Assembly: GCA_036873755.1 (NCBI GenBank)
Contig: JAVTVY010025395.1
Span: 1-64,000, forward strand
Origin: Hanleya hanleyi
Taxonomy: Eukaryota; Mollusca; Polyplacophora; Lepidopleurida; Hanleyidae
Direction of reading: 5' to 3'
DNA length: 64,000 bases
Shown one piece after another: positions 10,206-21,929 of this stretch (positions are counted from its first letter, which is position 1; each line of letters begins with the position of its first letter). The position numbers and the translations under genes are program-made. The notes under the pieces were generated by a model. That model did not search any database. It saw only the letters and a program-made list of their open reading frames with translations, and was not told the origin of the DNA.

Positions 10206-13200
10206 CCTTTACGTGTTACAGCTATTCGCAACTTCACAGTTCTACTGTTTTCACCATCTCAAAACCGGAGTATTGCTTCTAGTTTAGCCAGTTCAAAACC
10301 TCTACCATATAGTAAGCATAGGACAACTGTGACGAGAACTAGCTGAAATAAACATACCTGTGAGCACCAGCGATCACTGGGATGTGAAATCACTCATTGA
10401 CTGAGTGGCTATTTGAAAGGCCATCACGCACTCAGCTTGACAGTCGGAGTTAACTTGCAAGTTTGCAACTCCAAACACCGCAAATCTGTTCAACTTTACA
10501 CTTGCTAGAACAACATTGAGTGTTTGTAAATATCGCAACAGCCACAAACAGAAAACTATTATGAAATCCCCTGTAATCATGTGCCTCTCTAATTATACAG
10601 AAAAACATGGATAAAGTTTAATAAGAATAAAGCATAAATGTTCATACATGATGATAAACATTGAACTCTGACTTTTGATGATGCATATTTCTTGATATCA
10701 ATTGGACATAAAATAATGGTATAATTCAGGGAAATTTGATACAAAAATTGATGAAGAATGAAATCATGGACTGGGTATCATGTTAGTTTCTTTCACATGG
10801 CTGACTCTCATCAAAACTTGGTAGTTCAAAGGAAATTCATGTATTTAGACTCTCTGAAAATATGGCAAACATATTCCATCACATGTTAAAACCAGGGTTT
10901 GTGTTATACCTTGAAAATGACAGTTTAGATACAAGGCCTTGATAAATAGAAAATTGTACTGAAGACCTTGAAAAAGAAATTCCTGTCCGTTGTCAATTCA
11001 GTTCTTCGGTTGTAGCTCACAGGTGTACTGTTCTTTGCCGTCAAATGGCAAAATTACCCCCATCATTGTGATATATTCTTTAATCATCCAAAAACAAATT
11101 TCAAGTGTAATTCGAAAGACAACGTATGAACAATAGATTTGTTAACAGGACATTCATATTCATGTTTGAGTGGAAAAAAAATAAAGAAAATTGATCGGTA
11201 CAGCTCAAATATAAATATGTAAATATGCTTTGAAAACGAACTATTACCTTGAAATTTGGAAGCTTCAACAGGCATCATTTTAATGTGGTAACCCATTTTC
11301 AGGGTTCCTGGGGGTTGCCATATGAAAAATAATTGTGACCCATGATTTTAATAATAAGGTCCCCATAATTTTGATCAATAGTAGGACAATAGGAGCTAAG
11401 GTTAATAATTATCCAATAGGTTGCCACCGGTTGAGAGGTTACCATCAGCACTCCTTAAATTGAGGGCTGCTTGAAGGTATATGTGTATATGAATGCTGTA
11501 AAACCCTATCGATCAGCTATTCCGTGTCGATCACCGAATACTAGATTGTTTCTTGTGCGTCACGAAGTACTTAATGATTATTAATTGTTCAAAAAGAGCA
11601 TTATCAAACGATTTACACAAATCTATTTATGCCTTCCAACATGCTTGGAGAGGAAACACCATACCTCTATAAACAATCCCAATTCTGCTAGAGAGTGTTA
11701 GGGCAATAATTTTGAATAAGTTGTCTTAATCCCATAATCTGATAAGTGACAAGTTTGAATTTTCTTTCCAGAGTTTTGACGTATGTACATGTTAAGTGTT
11801 AAATATTATCAGTGTGAAAAGTCTTGATTGTTCCTGAATATTCTTTATGAAATGTTACTTAGATTTAGCTTTGAAAGAAATCTGTTTCTCCTTTGGTGCC
11901 AATTGTTAATGAGATAGTTAGTTTGGTTGAGGATTGGAAATTGCCCACATTCTCAACAATATAATCATCTTTTCCTTAGCTTTTTAATGATGATCTGACA
12001 TGTTGTTCAATAATCTTTGAGTCTCCTTAGCAAACTCATGTGTTTATCGTCTCCTGTCATGCCTGTGAGACACTTTTTTTTTAATAGCATATTTAGAGCT
12101 TTGGCGAAGATCCTGGAATTCAACGATAATCAGTTACTTTTTACTAAGCTTTATCAGGTAACTACAGGTAGTATAAATTAGGTTAATTAGATTATGATAG
12201 ATAATAACTAATGTTGTCAAGAGATTGGGATTTCCTCCCCCCTGAACTCAGAAAAATATGCATTATGTTGTTTATATACCCTGTAGATAATTGTATATAC
12301 TGTTATCATTTTAGTATTATGAAATAAAAAAAAAACATGAAAACATGATGGCTTTGGTACATGTACCGACCCCTGAATGTGAAATGTATTATGGGTTTTT
12401 TAGATTGACATGTTGTGTTATCATATCACTGCATATTTTTGGTCACATATCTTTTTTCAGTGTATAGAAAAGGAATTCGCCAAAACTTGGGTATCAACAC
12501 AAGACAAACACATCTCAAATTTAGCAACACTTCCCTGCCAAAAGGTCAACAAAGAGGTCAAAAACAGACTGAATTCAAGTTGCTTGTAACTAACTTAGGT
12601 ATTTTCTCGGTATAAAATATAGCTTTCCAAGCATAATTTAAGAATTTTTCACTTCACAAGCATAAGGCAAGAATCAAGCAACCCTCCTGCGCCCAACCTT
12701 AGGGTTTAATGGGGACTTGGCAGCTGTTAAAACGCTGTAACGCCCTACTCCTTTGGGAAAAATATTCTGTGAATCCCCACCTACACCTCAACCGAACACA
12801 GTTGATGCCCCACCATCCTTAGGTAAAAGATATATTAACTGAATCCCAACAAAGCTCACCATAACTACCACATAGTGAAATATTGATGGGAATTCCCACT
12901 TACAACCTCCAGCCAATAACATTTCCTTGACTGGTAAGGGACAGAAAACGTGTGAAAGCCCCACTTCATGTTACATGTACCGGTACAAGTCTCTTAAAGT
13001 TTCAGTGACCAGTAATTTTAGAAGAATAAGATATAGACAGATATAAAAAAACATCATGCCAGGTTTCTAATCATTGTGTTATTGTATGATGAACATGAAG
13101 AATTTTAGTTTTCTTAAATCATATACATGTACACTCTTACATGCCCATCGATAGACGAGGTCGTATAGTGCAATGACTATTTTCTATCTGTCCATCTTGT

Positions 13201-13394
13201 CTGTTATATTTTGTATATGTGAGCCGTGCGATATCTTCTAGGTCACGGATTGGTACCAAACTTTAGTATACTTTACCCAAGGGTCAAAGGTCAAGGTCAC
13301 TTTGACTGGAAAACAGAAAATCATTGAAAATCAAGTTTATGCTAGCAGTACAGTTGAGAGATGTGGTTTGTGATGGCGAAGAAGCTTATTGATT
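10206..13394. other. No gene seen
   Basis: About 3.2 kb of AT-rich sequence. The longest ORFs are under 75 codons and show no domain. There is a degenerate GGTCAAGGTCAC-type segment at 13240-13320, a motif common in mollusc repeats. Confidence 0.5.
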
Positions 13395-13765
13395 AATTTC
13401 TCTCTGCCAATTTTAGCCATATGGTCCATCTTGCTTAATTGTTAACACACTATCTCTTGAAGTAATATTTTCAGGCTTCCCAAATTAATGTGACATGCAA
13501 CTGATGATAAGTCTCAAGCCTATTGAACATGACTGACCTTGACCTATTTATCCAGATCAAATTCTGTTATTGGTGATATCTTTTGAAGGATTACATCTAG
13601 GCTCACCAAATTCATACTACATATGCAACTGATTGAGAAGAAACCATTCCAGTTTCACTGGCCTTGACCTATTTTATCAAGGTCAAATTCCACTTCTTAC
13701 AATATCTTGAGGGATCATGGCTAGGTTCTCCAAATTCAAACTACAGTAAATATGGAACTGGTGAG
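13395..13765. repeat. Interspersed repeat with ~130-bp internal tandem units
   Basis: Three loosely similar units each contain TGACCTATTT-ATC(C/A)AGGTCAAATTC, then a 'TATCTTG/TTGAAGGAT' segment and GCTAGG(C/T)TC(A/T)CCAAATTCA. The last block is shared with the 168-bp repeat near 3.3 and 5.1 kb, so these belong to one family. Confidence 0.6.
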
Positions 13766-14802
13766 TTGTACAATGTTTTATGAAGAATCATATTAGACTC
13801 CCAAAAATTTCCACTTAACTCTTAAAGTTTTGGTTCCTGCAGTTGAAGGCGTGGGTTGGTGTATATTGAAGCCAGAACTTCTACAAATTCAAGTTAATCC
13901 TTCAGCAAGAGAGCTGAACCGATACAGGAGGCACTGGCAGGTGCATTGAGATGTCAGAGTAGTTCGTTCATCTACTCGCTTTGCTATCTCTTCAGCAGGG
14001 GGCAGGATTTGTAACTATTGACAACTGTTGAAAAGTTATCCTACTATTCCAAGAAATAACCAAATGTTTACATCTACGAAAAGTTTTGGCAACTTCATGT
14101 TGAAAATAGTCCAGATATCATTGATTACAAATATTTCCTATGCTGAAGAGATAGGAAAGAGAAGGGAAGAACGAACTGCTGTGAGCCACGTCCCATTGCA
14201 CTTCCCAGAGCCATCGGCACAGCTCTGTTAACCTTAAGTTTGTGCAAGTCGGAGATTGTTCAGTATATGTGCAGAACAATGCTTTGCTTAACCCTCTCTG
14301 TACTGTAAATTGTAGCGATAGAAATATAGTTCAATGATTGCCTGTCATTGTCATACAAAAATAAAGAATTTCTACATAAATATTTTTGCCACGGTATATC
14401 TTGTTCGAAAGCTTGGAGTACTGTCTTTGGAACTATGTGGGTGATAAGAATATTTTCGCTTCTATCATGTTCATGACAGTGTTGATATCAGCTTGGAACT
14501 GTTAAAAATACCGGTACAGAGGGAGTTGAGTTTATTGTCATTGTACCATAGTTTCATCTTGTAAATAGACTTCATGATGTCGTTGAAATCTGGAAATTGC
14601 CTCATTATGATTTGTCCTGTTTAGATAGCGAAGATATTTTATTTCTATGCCTTCAGCTTTTGATATAAGCTGTATTGAAGAAGCATTTGTATGCTGCTGA
14701 AATTGAGTTGACAAGACTTTATGTTCAGTCATGTCAGTGGCATGAATAAAAGCTATTTTTCTAATGTTTGTTAAGTCTGTGTTCGATTTTCGAGATATTT
14801 AC

Positions 14803-15145
14803 CCTAACCAATAGAATAATTCGAATCTATGTCCACTTACCTTTCATAAGACACCTTGTTTATGAGGGACTGTCCAATTTTGGCTTTGCAAGACATCCGA
14901 AATCGGATGAGGCTAAAACTGTCCACATCACCGCTGTGCATGTATTGTTTGTCGCACATTCTTGTGGCATGTAATTGACATTCTGATGATGCAACATGGC
15001 GGCAATGTAGACAGTTTTAGCCCCCCCCCCCCCCATCCGAGTTTATATGTCTCGCAAAGCCAGAAATGGACAGTCACTCATAAATAAGGTGTCTTATGAA
15101 AGGTAAGTGGACATAAGAGTCAAATTATTTGATTGGTTATGATCA
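14803..15145. mobile_element. Foldback (long inverted repeat) element
   Basis: The left arm (about 14803-14931) and right arm (about 15013-15145) are inverted copies. They share GTGGACAT, CTTTCATAAGACACCTT, CTGTCCA, GCTTTGC and AAAACTGTC blocks. A central spacer of about 80 bp and a poly-C run at 15020 lie between them. Mismatches show age. There is no ORF of its own. Confidence 0.75.
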
Positions 15146-15573
15146 ATGGGTTTGGCAAATATTGCCCGTCCGCACTTTCCCAAGAACTACATGTGATGAG
15201 TGGTTTGGCTCCAGGGCCTTCTTCTCCGACACGTACTATAGAAAAGGCCCCACGGGAGTTACCTTTGATCTAAGTTTTCTATTCAATCAAGTCAAAAGGT
15301 GGTCTTAAAATAATTTACAATGAGAGACCTTACAGTATATATCTGACCAAATTAGGCATTCAGTTCTATAGCACCATGAAGTTGTCTCGCGAGACTTTTC
15401 AGTAATTGTGTGACATCCTGTAGTGTGATGCTGAAAAGTGATGGCTGGGGCTGATTACCTATCTTTTGGATCCAACAATTGTAAGTTATAACGATGGAAC
15501 AATATTATTACAATATTTCACGAATGTAACGATGGTACAGATCCAATACTGCTGGTGATGGTACAGAAAATAC

Positions 15574-16023
15574 AGGCCTGCAAGTGGCTCACAGTGAAAA
15601 TATAGGAGAAAATATGGGAACATTTGCCAAAATATAGAAGAAATATAGGAATTTTCTGAATATTAAAATATAGGGAATAAAGGAGTGCCAGATAGGTCAC
15701 TACTACATCATGTACATTGTATGTTCCAAACCTCATAGTTTTCTGGAGTTTGACCGCATTTTAATAGTAAAAATAATTAGCTTAAAGTGGTGGTGGTTCA
15801 GAGCCGTCTTGCTGCTTGGATCAAAAAAAGAGATTTACATGTTTTCATATTTTCTTTCTGAAATGTATTTCCTTATGCCAATTTGACATCATCTCAGAGC
15901 ATCAGTGAAAGTTTTCATGAGGAAAAGTCAAAATATAGGAAATATAGGAGGTTTTGAGTAAAATATAGGAATGACTCAAAATATAGCAAAAACACAGGAA
16001 ATATAGGAGGCACTTGCAGGCCT
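15574..16023. mobile_element. hAT-like MITE, copy 2 (inverted relative to copy 1)
   Basis: The inverted ends are AGGCCTGCAAGTG.../...CACTTGCAGGCCT. The flanking 8-mers GAAAATAC and GAAATTAT match at only 5 of 8 positions, so the target duplication is decayed. The interior repeats the AAAATATAGGA motif of copy 1 on the opposite strand. Confidence 0.6.
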
Positions 16024-16031
16024 GAAATTAT

Positions 16032-17821
16032 GACCAGTATACTGAGTCAGAGATCTACAGCTTTCAGGAGTCTGTTTCACCTCCGATACATTTTCTCTGC
16101 CAATGTACATGAATTTTATAAGACCATCCAATCACAATCATGCATCGTTGGTTGACCGCCAATGAAAGACTTGAGAAATTTCAGGACTCCTCCTTTACTA
16201 AGCAGTTCCTACAACACCAACATGATGGTCAGATTATAGCCACAAATTACATACAGGATGTTTATTTGTGATATTCGACAACTTCGAACCGTTTAATTTC
16301 TGTTGTCATTTTCTTGCATTTATTTTGAAGGTTTTTTAGCCATGGAAAAGGTGTTTCTATCTGGTCGTCTCATGCAAGCTAGAGTACCTGCCACAGACAA
16401 GCAGTCAATTCGACCCCCTCTGTGTTCCCAATGCACGGGGCACAAAGGACAGTTCAGCAAATTATTATTGGTATAACTATAAGTGTTATAACTCAAAATT
16501 CAAAAGTAGCGCCAAGAAATGCCCCTCGTGGTTGGTTACTTCTAACAATGTAAAGAAAATGTTAAGGTTGTGGTTTACTGTTTAAATGTCGCCTACAGAC
16601 AGGACAGATGAAATGATATCTACAGTGCTGCATCAAAAAGCATTCTGTAGATTATGCCAAGTTAATCAGTGGATCCCAAGGCTTATAGTGAACTGCTGTA
16701 TGTGTAGAATGGGCGCTAGACTGAAATACGTAAATTTTAATAGTTTATGTACACAATTTCCTTCATATCGAAGTTCGGCAAAAGAAGCAGTTAATTCCTC
16801 TAGCTCTTTTCACCTATCTGGCAAACCGTCTTGCCATTCAGGAAAACTGTCAATTATGCCCAGTGGTTGTGGCAGAAGCAGAGTAAAAGAGAACATACAA
16901 CAGTTGAAAACAATAAATAACATTTATTTTGATATAATTAACAAAACAAGTCCTACTGACATGACTGAAGATACATTACAATGGATCTCAAAACTCCATC
17001 ATGAAGCATGATGGGATATCTTCCAACTCCTGTCCGTTATAAATGAATGATGATGCCCTGGCATACCTATTGCTGTAAAATTAAACAAGAGCCCAAGAGC
17101 TTCAAAATGCACCTGCATAAAATACAGACAGTAAAAGGGTCATCACATTTGAGCAGATGTGATGGAAATGCATTCCTACACTAGAGATTTTGGCAAGCCT
17201 AAGGTAGATATCAACCAAGTTTTTGGGCACAGACTTAATATTGTTGAAATCCTATATTTTCCTGTTTTTTGTGTCTGTGCAATGTATCTTCGAGCAACTT
17301 GACCATTATTCTCTCCCAGGCCTTAACCAGATACTGTTAGTGGACTCCGCATTGGAATTAACCTTCTAATTACCATACAATTTTGGAAGATGATCGAGGC
17401 TCCGACAACAATTGTAGAGACACACAGGAAATACATGTACACCACAAAAACTGATGCAACAGAATTGCCTGTTCCAGATATTCCCAATAGTAACCTGGTT
17501 CACATGCAAATGAGCTTTACATTTGGAGACCAGGTGCAAGGGTAGATAAAGTGCTCAATCAAGGTTAAGCCATGTCCATGTTAGGCCGGTGGGTGGACAA
17601 GAAAATGTAACCTGAAGATAACATTTCTGCCTACAATGATACAGAATAAGCTATTATCCTGTAGATATATATCCCTGGACAAGACCCTTCTTTGTAAGAT
17701 GAATACGGTACTCAAGTTGTCATGTTCGCCCGGCCTGCCAGTGCTTGCTTGAAGTAGGTTTGCCAAAAACATCACAAATGAAGCAGAGCTTTAGAAAGTC
17801 AAGAGGATTCAAACCCTCACT
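16032..17821 (-). other. Probable acylphosphatase 3' UTR and downstream sequence; no other gene
   Basis: This region lies immediately 3' of the acylphosphatase stop on the minus strand. The nearest AATAAA-type signal that I can see on that strand is near 16930, which would give a 3' UTR of about 0.9 kb (inference). A 141-codon plus-strand ORF at 16586-17011 has no recognisable domain and is not called. Confidence 0.35.
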
Positions 17822-17942
17822 TCAGCATGTATGGCCAACATTGAAGCGTTTGTACTCTAGCTTTGATACTGTCTTCTCATTTTTGAAATCACACTTCTCT
17901 ATTCTTGAATATGGACTCCCAGTCGTCTGTAACCAGGATTTC
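17822..17942 (-). CDS. ACYP: Acylphosphatase, last coding exon
   Basis: The minus strand shows an acceptor (pyrimidine-containing ...ATTGCAG, AG at 17943-17944). After it come one base completing a split ATG codon, 39 codons and a stop at 17822-17824. The peptide contains KSWLQ, GSPYSRI and EYKRFNV, the conserved C-terminal landmarks of acylphosphatase (family pattern K-x-W-L, G-S-P-x-S-x-I, F-x-N-E, L-x-Y-x-x-F). The split codon matches the AT left at the end of the upstream exon at 21670. Acylphosphatase is a ~100-residue cytosolic alpha/beta enzyme that hydrolyses carboxyl-phosphate bonds such as acetyl phosphate or 1,3-bisphosphoglycerate. Confidence 0.93.
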
Positions 17943-18530
17943 CTGCAATTATAATTAGGCAAATTGAATCAACCATAACGTCCAGACAGTTTAAGCTGTC
18001 CAAGCTGATACTGCATGCATTTAAACCCCATCAAAATGTCATGAAACGGGCATTATTCATGAAAATGGCCATTAATTTTTGTTGCAATTTATTAATGGGG
18101 AAATTCTTAAAGACCTTAATTTGAAAGATTTCCAGATTAAATGAAATTAATTTAGGTGGAATAAAAAATTGCTGTCCAATCAATGGTCATTGATGTGATG
18201 GAAGTCGAATTAGGGGGGTCGGTGAAAAGCCATTAATTTGTTACCATAATTTTAATGACTATTAATTCTATGATAATGGTATTTTCCTAACTTAATTTAA
18301 CAGCATTTAAAAGTCATTTTGTGCAGTTTTTTCCAGGAGTTTTAATGAACTACATTACACAATTTTCGACACGATTATTAACATGTAGGAAAGATATTGG
18401 CGATCTTCAGAACTACAAAATGTGACTCTCCAGGAGTTTCCAGCACATAAACCAAAATTTTTAAGCACTTTTCTGGATGGAATTTGAATTTTAGGTGCTT
18501 CCAGCAATTTCCAGGAGGTGTACGAACCCT

Positions 18531-18606
18531 GATAACAAGATTCATTGTTTACTGTGGTGGGTGGTTGGGATAACAAGATTCATTGTTTACTGTGGTGGGT
18601 GGTTGG
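18531..18606. repeat. 38-bp tandem duplication
   Basis: Two exact head-to-tail copies (18531-18568 and 18569-18606) of a unit starting GATAACAAGATTCATTG. It lies in the acylphosphatase intron between exons 17822 and 21670. Confidence 0.9.
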
Positions 18607-18616
18607 GTGGGCACTG

Positions 18617-18659
18617 GTTCCTGTTGCTTCAATGCATTTTGCTGAGAAGCAACAGGAAC
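18617..18659. repeat. Hairpin with 14-bp perfect stem
   Basis: GTTCCTGTTGCTTC (18617-18630) pairs with its perfect inverse at 18646-18659 across a 15-nt loop. It is related in sequence to the hairpin at 18777-18820. Confidence 0.7.
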
Positions 18660-18776
18660 TTAATAATGTGATGTCTGGCACTATAATATCACTTGTCTTT
18701 ATTGCACCATGTAAGCGTCCTGTCTGTGTCTAGTGTACTGTCCTCAGTGTTTTATAGGGTGGATGGAGGGTGTCCG

Positions 18777-18820
18777 GTTCCATGCTGCTTCAAAGATTTC
18801 TTCTTTGAAGTAGCAGGAAC
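18777..18820. repeat. Hairpin, related to 18617-18659
   Basis: GTTCCATGCTGCTTCAAAGA pairs with TCTTTGAAGTAGCAGGAAC with one bulge and a ~5-nt loop. Two related hairpins 120 bp apart suggest a small interspersed foldback rather than an RNA gene. Confidence 0.6.
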
Positions 18821-18845
18821 ACAACTGGGCTGGGTGGTGCTTGGT

Positions 18846-18912
18846 TGGTTCGTCGTGATACAGCTGAAAATACTGTTGAAAGTGACGTTAATTCTATTCA
18901 CTCGCTCATCCT
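18846..18912 (+). mobile_element. SINE 3' tail fragment
   Basis: GGTTCGTCGTGATACAGCTG, then GAAAGTGACGTTAATTC and TTCACTCGCTCA match the tail of the SINE at 9235-9372. The 5' tRNA-like head is missing. Confidence 0.55.
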
Positions 18913-19224
18913 TGTTTACTGTGACATCCACTGGATTATATGCCTATCTATCAGCTCCAGGTGTTGGATAGTGAGTGGAGGGGGAGGGGGGACTTTTATG
19001 AGGTTATGATCATCTTTGGTACCCATGACTAGCTAGCCACAGGAATAACACATGAGATTGATCTAATCAAAACCCCTCGGCTTTCCCCCAGTGATTTAGA
19101 CCCATGTGTAGTGTAAATTGGGGAAGAGATAGTACTATGTGGGATGATCAAGCTAAAGGTAATTTACAATTTGTAGTGTATGGATGTATCAACAGATCAG
19201 GGTATGGAGTAAAGAACTAAGCAT

Positions 19225-20111
19225 GCTATATATAAAGTAGTACAGTTCTGCAGATACAGTTAGTTGCATTCAAGCATATAGGACAAAAACAGAAATAAAT
19301 ATACCTGTAAAGGGGCATAATTCTGTGAAATATGGGCCGAGGGGAACCACTTTCGATAGGCATCTGATTTAGTACTAGATAAATGAGTGTTAAAATTTGG
19401 TGGTTGTGTCTCCAGCGGTTTTGCCTAAAATGCGGTACGGTAACGGTTGGACATACATGGTGATGACAATACCCCGAGGCCAAAATGGCCGAGGGGTAAG
19501 AATACAAGAAGATAAATAAGTTTTCTAAATTTAGCACCTGTACTGAACACGGATATTCAGAAATAACTTGTACATGTACATTCAACTACAGATCACAAAA
19601 TCGGAGATTATTACATCCGAAAGGGGCATAACCCCATAAAATACGGGCCGAGACAACTAATCTTTTTGTAGGTATCTAGAATACAACTGGATAAAAAAAG
19701 TTTCCTAATAATTTGGTAGCTGTACCAAACACAGTTAATTATATATAACAAGCATATATCACAAAGTCAAAGATAACTGCACCCAAAAAGGGGCATAACT
19801 CTGTAAAATAAGGGCCGAGGCGAGTAAATATAATTAGCTATATCGAAAATAGTTCTGCAGATATAGTTGGTTACATTCAACCATATAGGACAGAAATAGA
19901 ATTTAATATATCTGTAAAGGGTCATAACTCTGTAAAATATATGGGCCGAGGGAGCCAATTTCGATAGGCGTCTGATTAAGCACTAGATAAATAAGTGTAC
20001 AAAATTTGGTGGCTGTGTCTCAAGCGGTTTTGCCTAAAATGTGGTAACGGACGGAGGACGGACGGACGTACATGGCAACGACAATACCCCGAGGCCAAAA
20101 TGGCCGAGGGG
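19225..20111. repeat. Interspersed repeat, two copies ending in a CCCCGAGGCC/GGCCGAGGGG hairpin
   Basis: Copy 1 (19225-19496) and copy 2 (about 19620-20111) share four blocks: AAAGGGGCATAACTCTGTAA, ATATGGGCCGAGG, CGATAGGC(A/G)TCTGATT and AGCGGTTTTGCC. Each copy ends in a perfect 10-bp-stem hairpin with an AAAAT loop (19472-19496 and 20087-20111). Copy 2 contains two further partial GGGGCATAA units. The repeat has no ORF and its class is unknown; a terminal hairpin is compatible with a Helitron-like 3' end but no other hallmark is visible. Confidence 0.75.
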
Positions 20112-20189
20112 TAAAAAACCTAACTGGCACTATGAGCTGCAAGTATGTCATTAAAAATAAGTATATTTTTATGTTTCAATAAGTTGTTG

Positions 20190-21115
20190 GTGGTTGGTGG
20201 CCTTGATATTTGACCTCAACTGACCTTGTTTCCCACCAACACATGTACATCAACTCAAAACAAGGGTTATGTGTAACCCGGCAGCTCGCCGTTTTGGGTT
20301 TTGTCAATAACATGCAGTTTCGCATAAAGATCGAGCCCTTCAGGTTGTACATCACTAGCAATGACAATACACATTGTTATAAAAATTTGACTTCTTTGTC
20401 AGTGATGTTGAAGTTGGTTTGAAAGATGAACTATATTATAAAACTGAAATAAAGATTACCTTTTCTAAGTCCAGCCTAAACAGAAAACATTAACCCAGAA
20501 AACTTTCTGAGTTCAAAAGAAGTCAAAATTATTCTAAGTCCAGCCTAAACAAAAAACATTAACCTTCCAGCTTGAGTCTAACGTTGTGCTAAACATAAAA
20601 ACTTAACCGGACACCAACACCGCCACTCTCTCCCGAGTCCCCCTCTCTCACCCAATACCTCGCCTACTTCGTATACGGCGAGCTGAAAATGTTATTTTCA
20701 ATGATTTCCTGAACTCGGTACATTAATATGACCTTGACCTTTTGACCTCACCAGGTGTCCTGATTGTCATATTTAAGCTGGAGGTATTTCCTTCGGTTTT
20801 ATCGCAATCCAATTCCTTTAAATGTACCAAGACCCTGTTTTCAATAATTTCCCGTTTTGGAGGTGTTGACTGTTTGGCCTCAATTTTGGTACCTGATATA
20901 TTGTCTCCGATGACTCGTATATCCACTCAAAAAAGTTGATTTTCTGACCAAACTGACCTTGACCTCAATTTTGAATTCTGATGCAATTTTGAATTCTGAT
21001 GCATCGCTTCACATACCCAATCACCAAAAATTGTGATTTTCAATGCGATTTTTTTTTCAGGTGACAGTGACCTTGACCCTTGACCTATTGACCTCAGTTT
21101 TGATATGTGACGGCT
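20190..21115. repeat. Degenerate TGACCTTGACCT-type repeat region
   Basis: Repeated TGACCTTGACCT / TTGACCTCAATTTTGA blocks occur at about 20205, 20730, 20880, 20955 and 21070. There is also a direct duplication of TTCTAAGTCCAGCCTAAACA at 20464 and 20533. The pattern is intronic and non-coding. Confidence 0.45.
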
Positions 21116-21669
21116 GTGTTACTGAATAGGAGAGATTTGAGAGAAATCATTTAATTTGTTAAAAAAAAATCTAATTAATGAAAGTCAGAAAGAGCCTTCT
21201 CATTCCTAAACCCTCACAATCAGCCATGGCATGCAGCAATTGCCATGATTGCCGGAGTGAATGCTGCCTCAGCATTTTTACCATGGTCAAATTGGAGTTA
21301 TTTTTGATGCCACAAATATTTGTCGACGCAAGCTTTCCTTAGTGTGAGGCAGGCTTCATTCCATATAAAATTTAAACAGGATTTAGGACAAGGTGTTTTC
21401 AAGAACAATTTCAATTACTATTATTTCACACTGAAAGATACTATATAACCTTAAGATAATCATAATATTTGACTGATTCATCCACATAACTGTGGTTATC
21501 TATTGTCGAAAAATAGCCTTACTGAAATCAACTAATATGGGTTCGTAGTCTTGCCTCCTTCTCCCAGTATCTTAGTTTTAACAAGGTCACGAAGGCTGTA
21601 AATATGGTTAAGAGGACATTTCTTGGGGACTAATCAGAAATCAGACAGAAGTGAAAAAAAACCCCTCAC

Positions 21670-21779
21670 ATGCTAGATATTTTTGTTCTGGGGCCCTGGA
21701 TGACTCCCTCCACAGTATCCCGGTAAGTGTTCCTGACACATCCCACAAGTCCCAGTTCTAATGCCTTCTTCTGTGTGAA
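21670..21779 (-). CDS. ACYP: Acylphosphatase, internal exon carrying the catalytic Asn
   Basis: The minus strand shows the acceptor TTGTTTTCTCCCCAG (AG at 21780-21781), then 110 nt, then the donor GTGAGG (GT at 21668-21669). The 36 codons include GLVGCVRNT and EGVIQGP. In the family these correspond to the 'G-x-V-G-W-V-x-N-T' loop, whose Asn (human Asn41) is catalytic, and the 'V-x-G-x-V-Q-G-P' strand. Cys replaces the usual Trp of that loop. The exon ends in AT, which completes Met with the G of the next exon. The exon is only 36 codons and both borders are canonical, so I regard it as real and probably functional. Confidence 0.95.
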
Positions 21780-21929
21780 CTGGGGAGAAAACAAATAAAT
21801 TCGTATAATTATCCTATTTCCCTGGCCTACATCAGATCTTACATTGTGACATGTGGCAAGCTGATGGTATTTGCCTGGTTCATTATTCATCTCACTGCAG
21901 GAAATATGTACATCTACATTCATTATGCA

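Noticed and set aside
16586..17011. 141-codon ORF as a host gene
   Set aside because: It has no recognisable domain, promoter or splice signal, and lies in the presumed 3' UTR region on the opposite strand.
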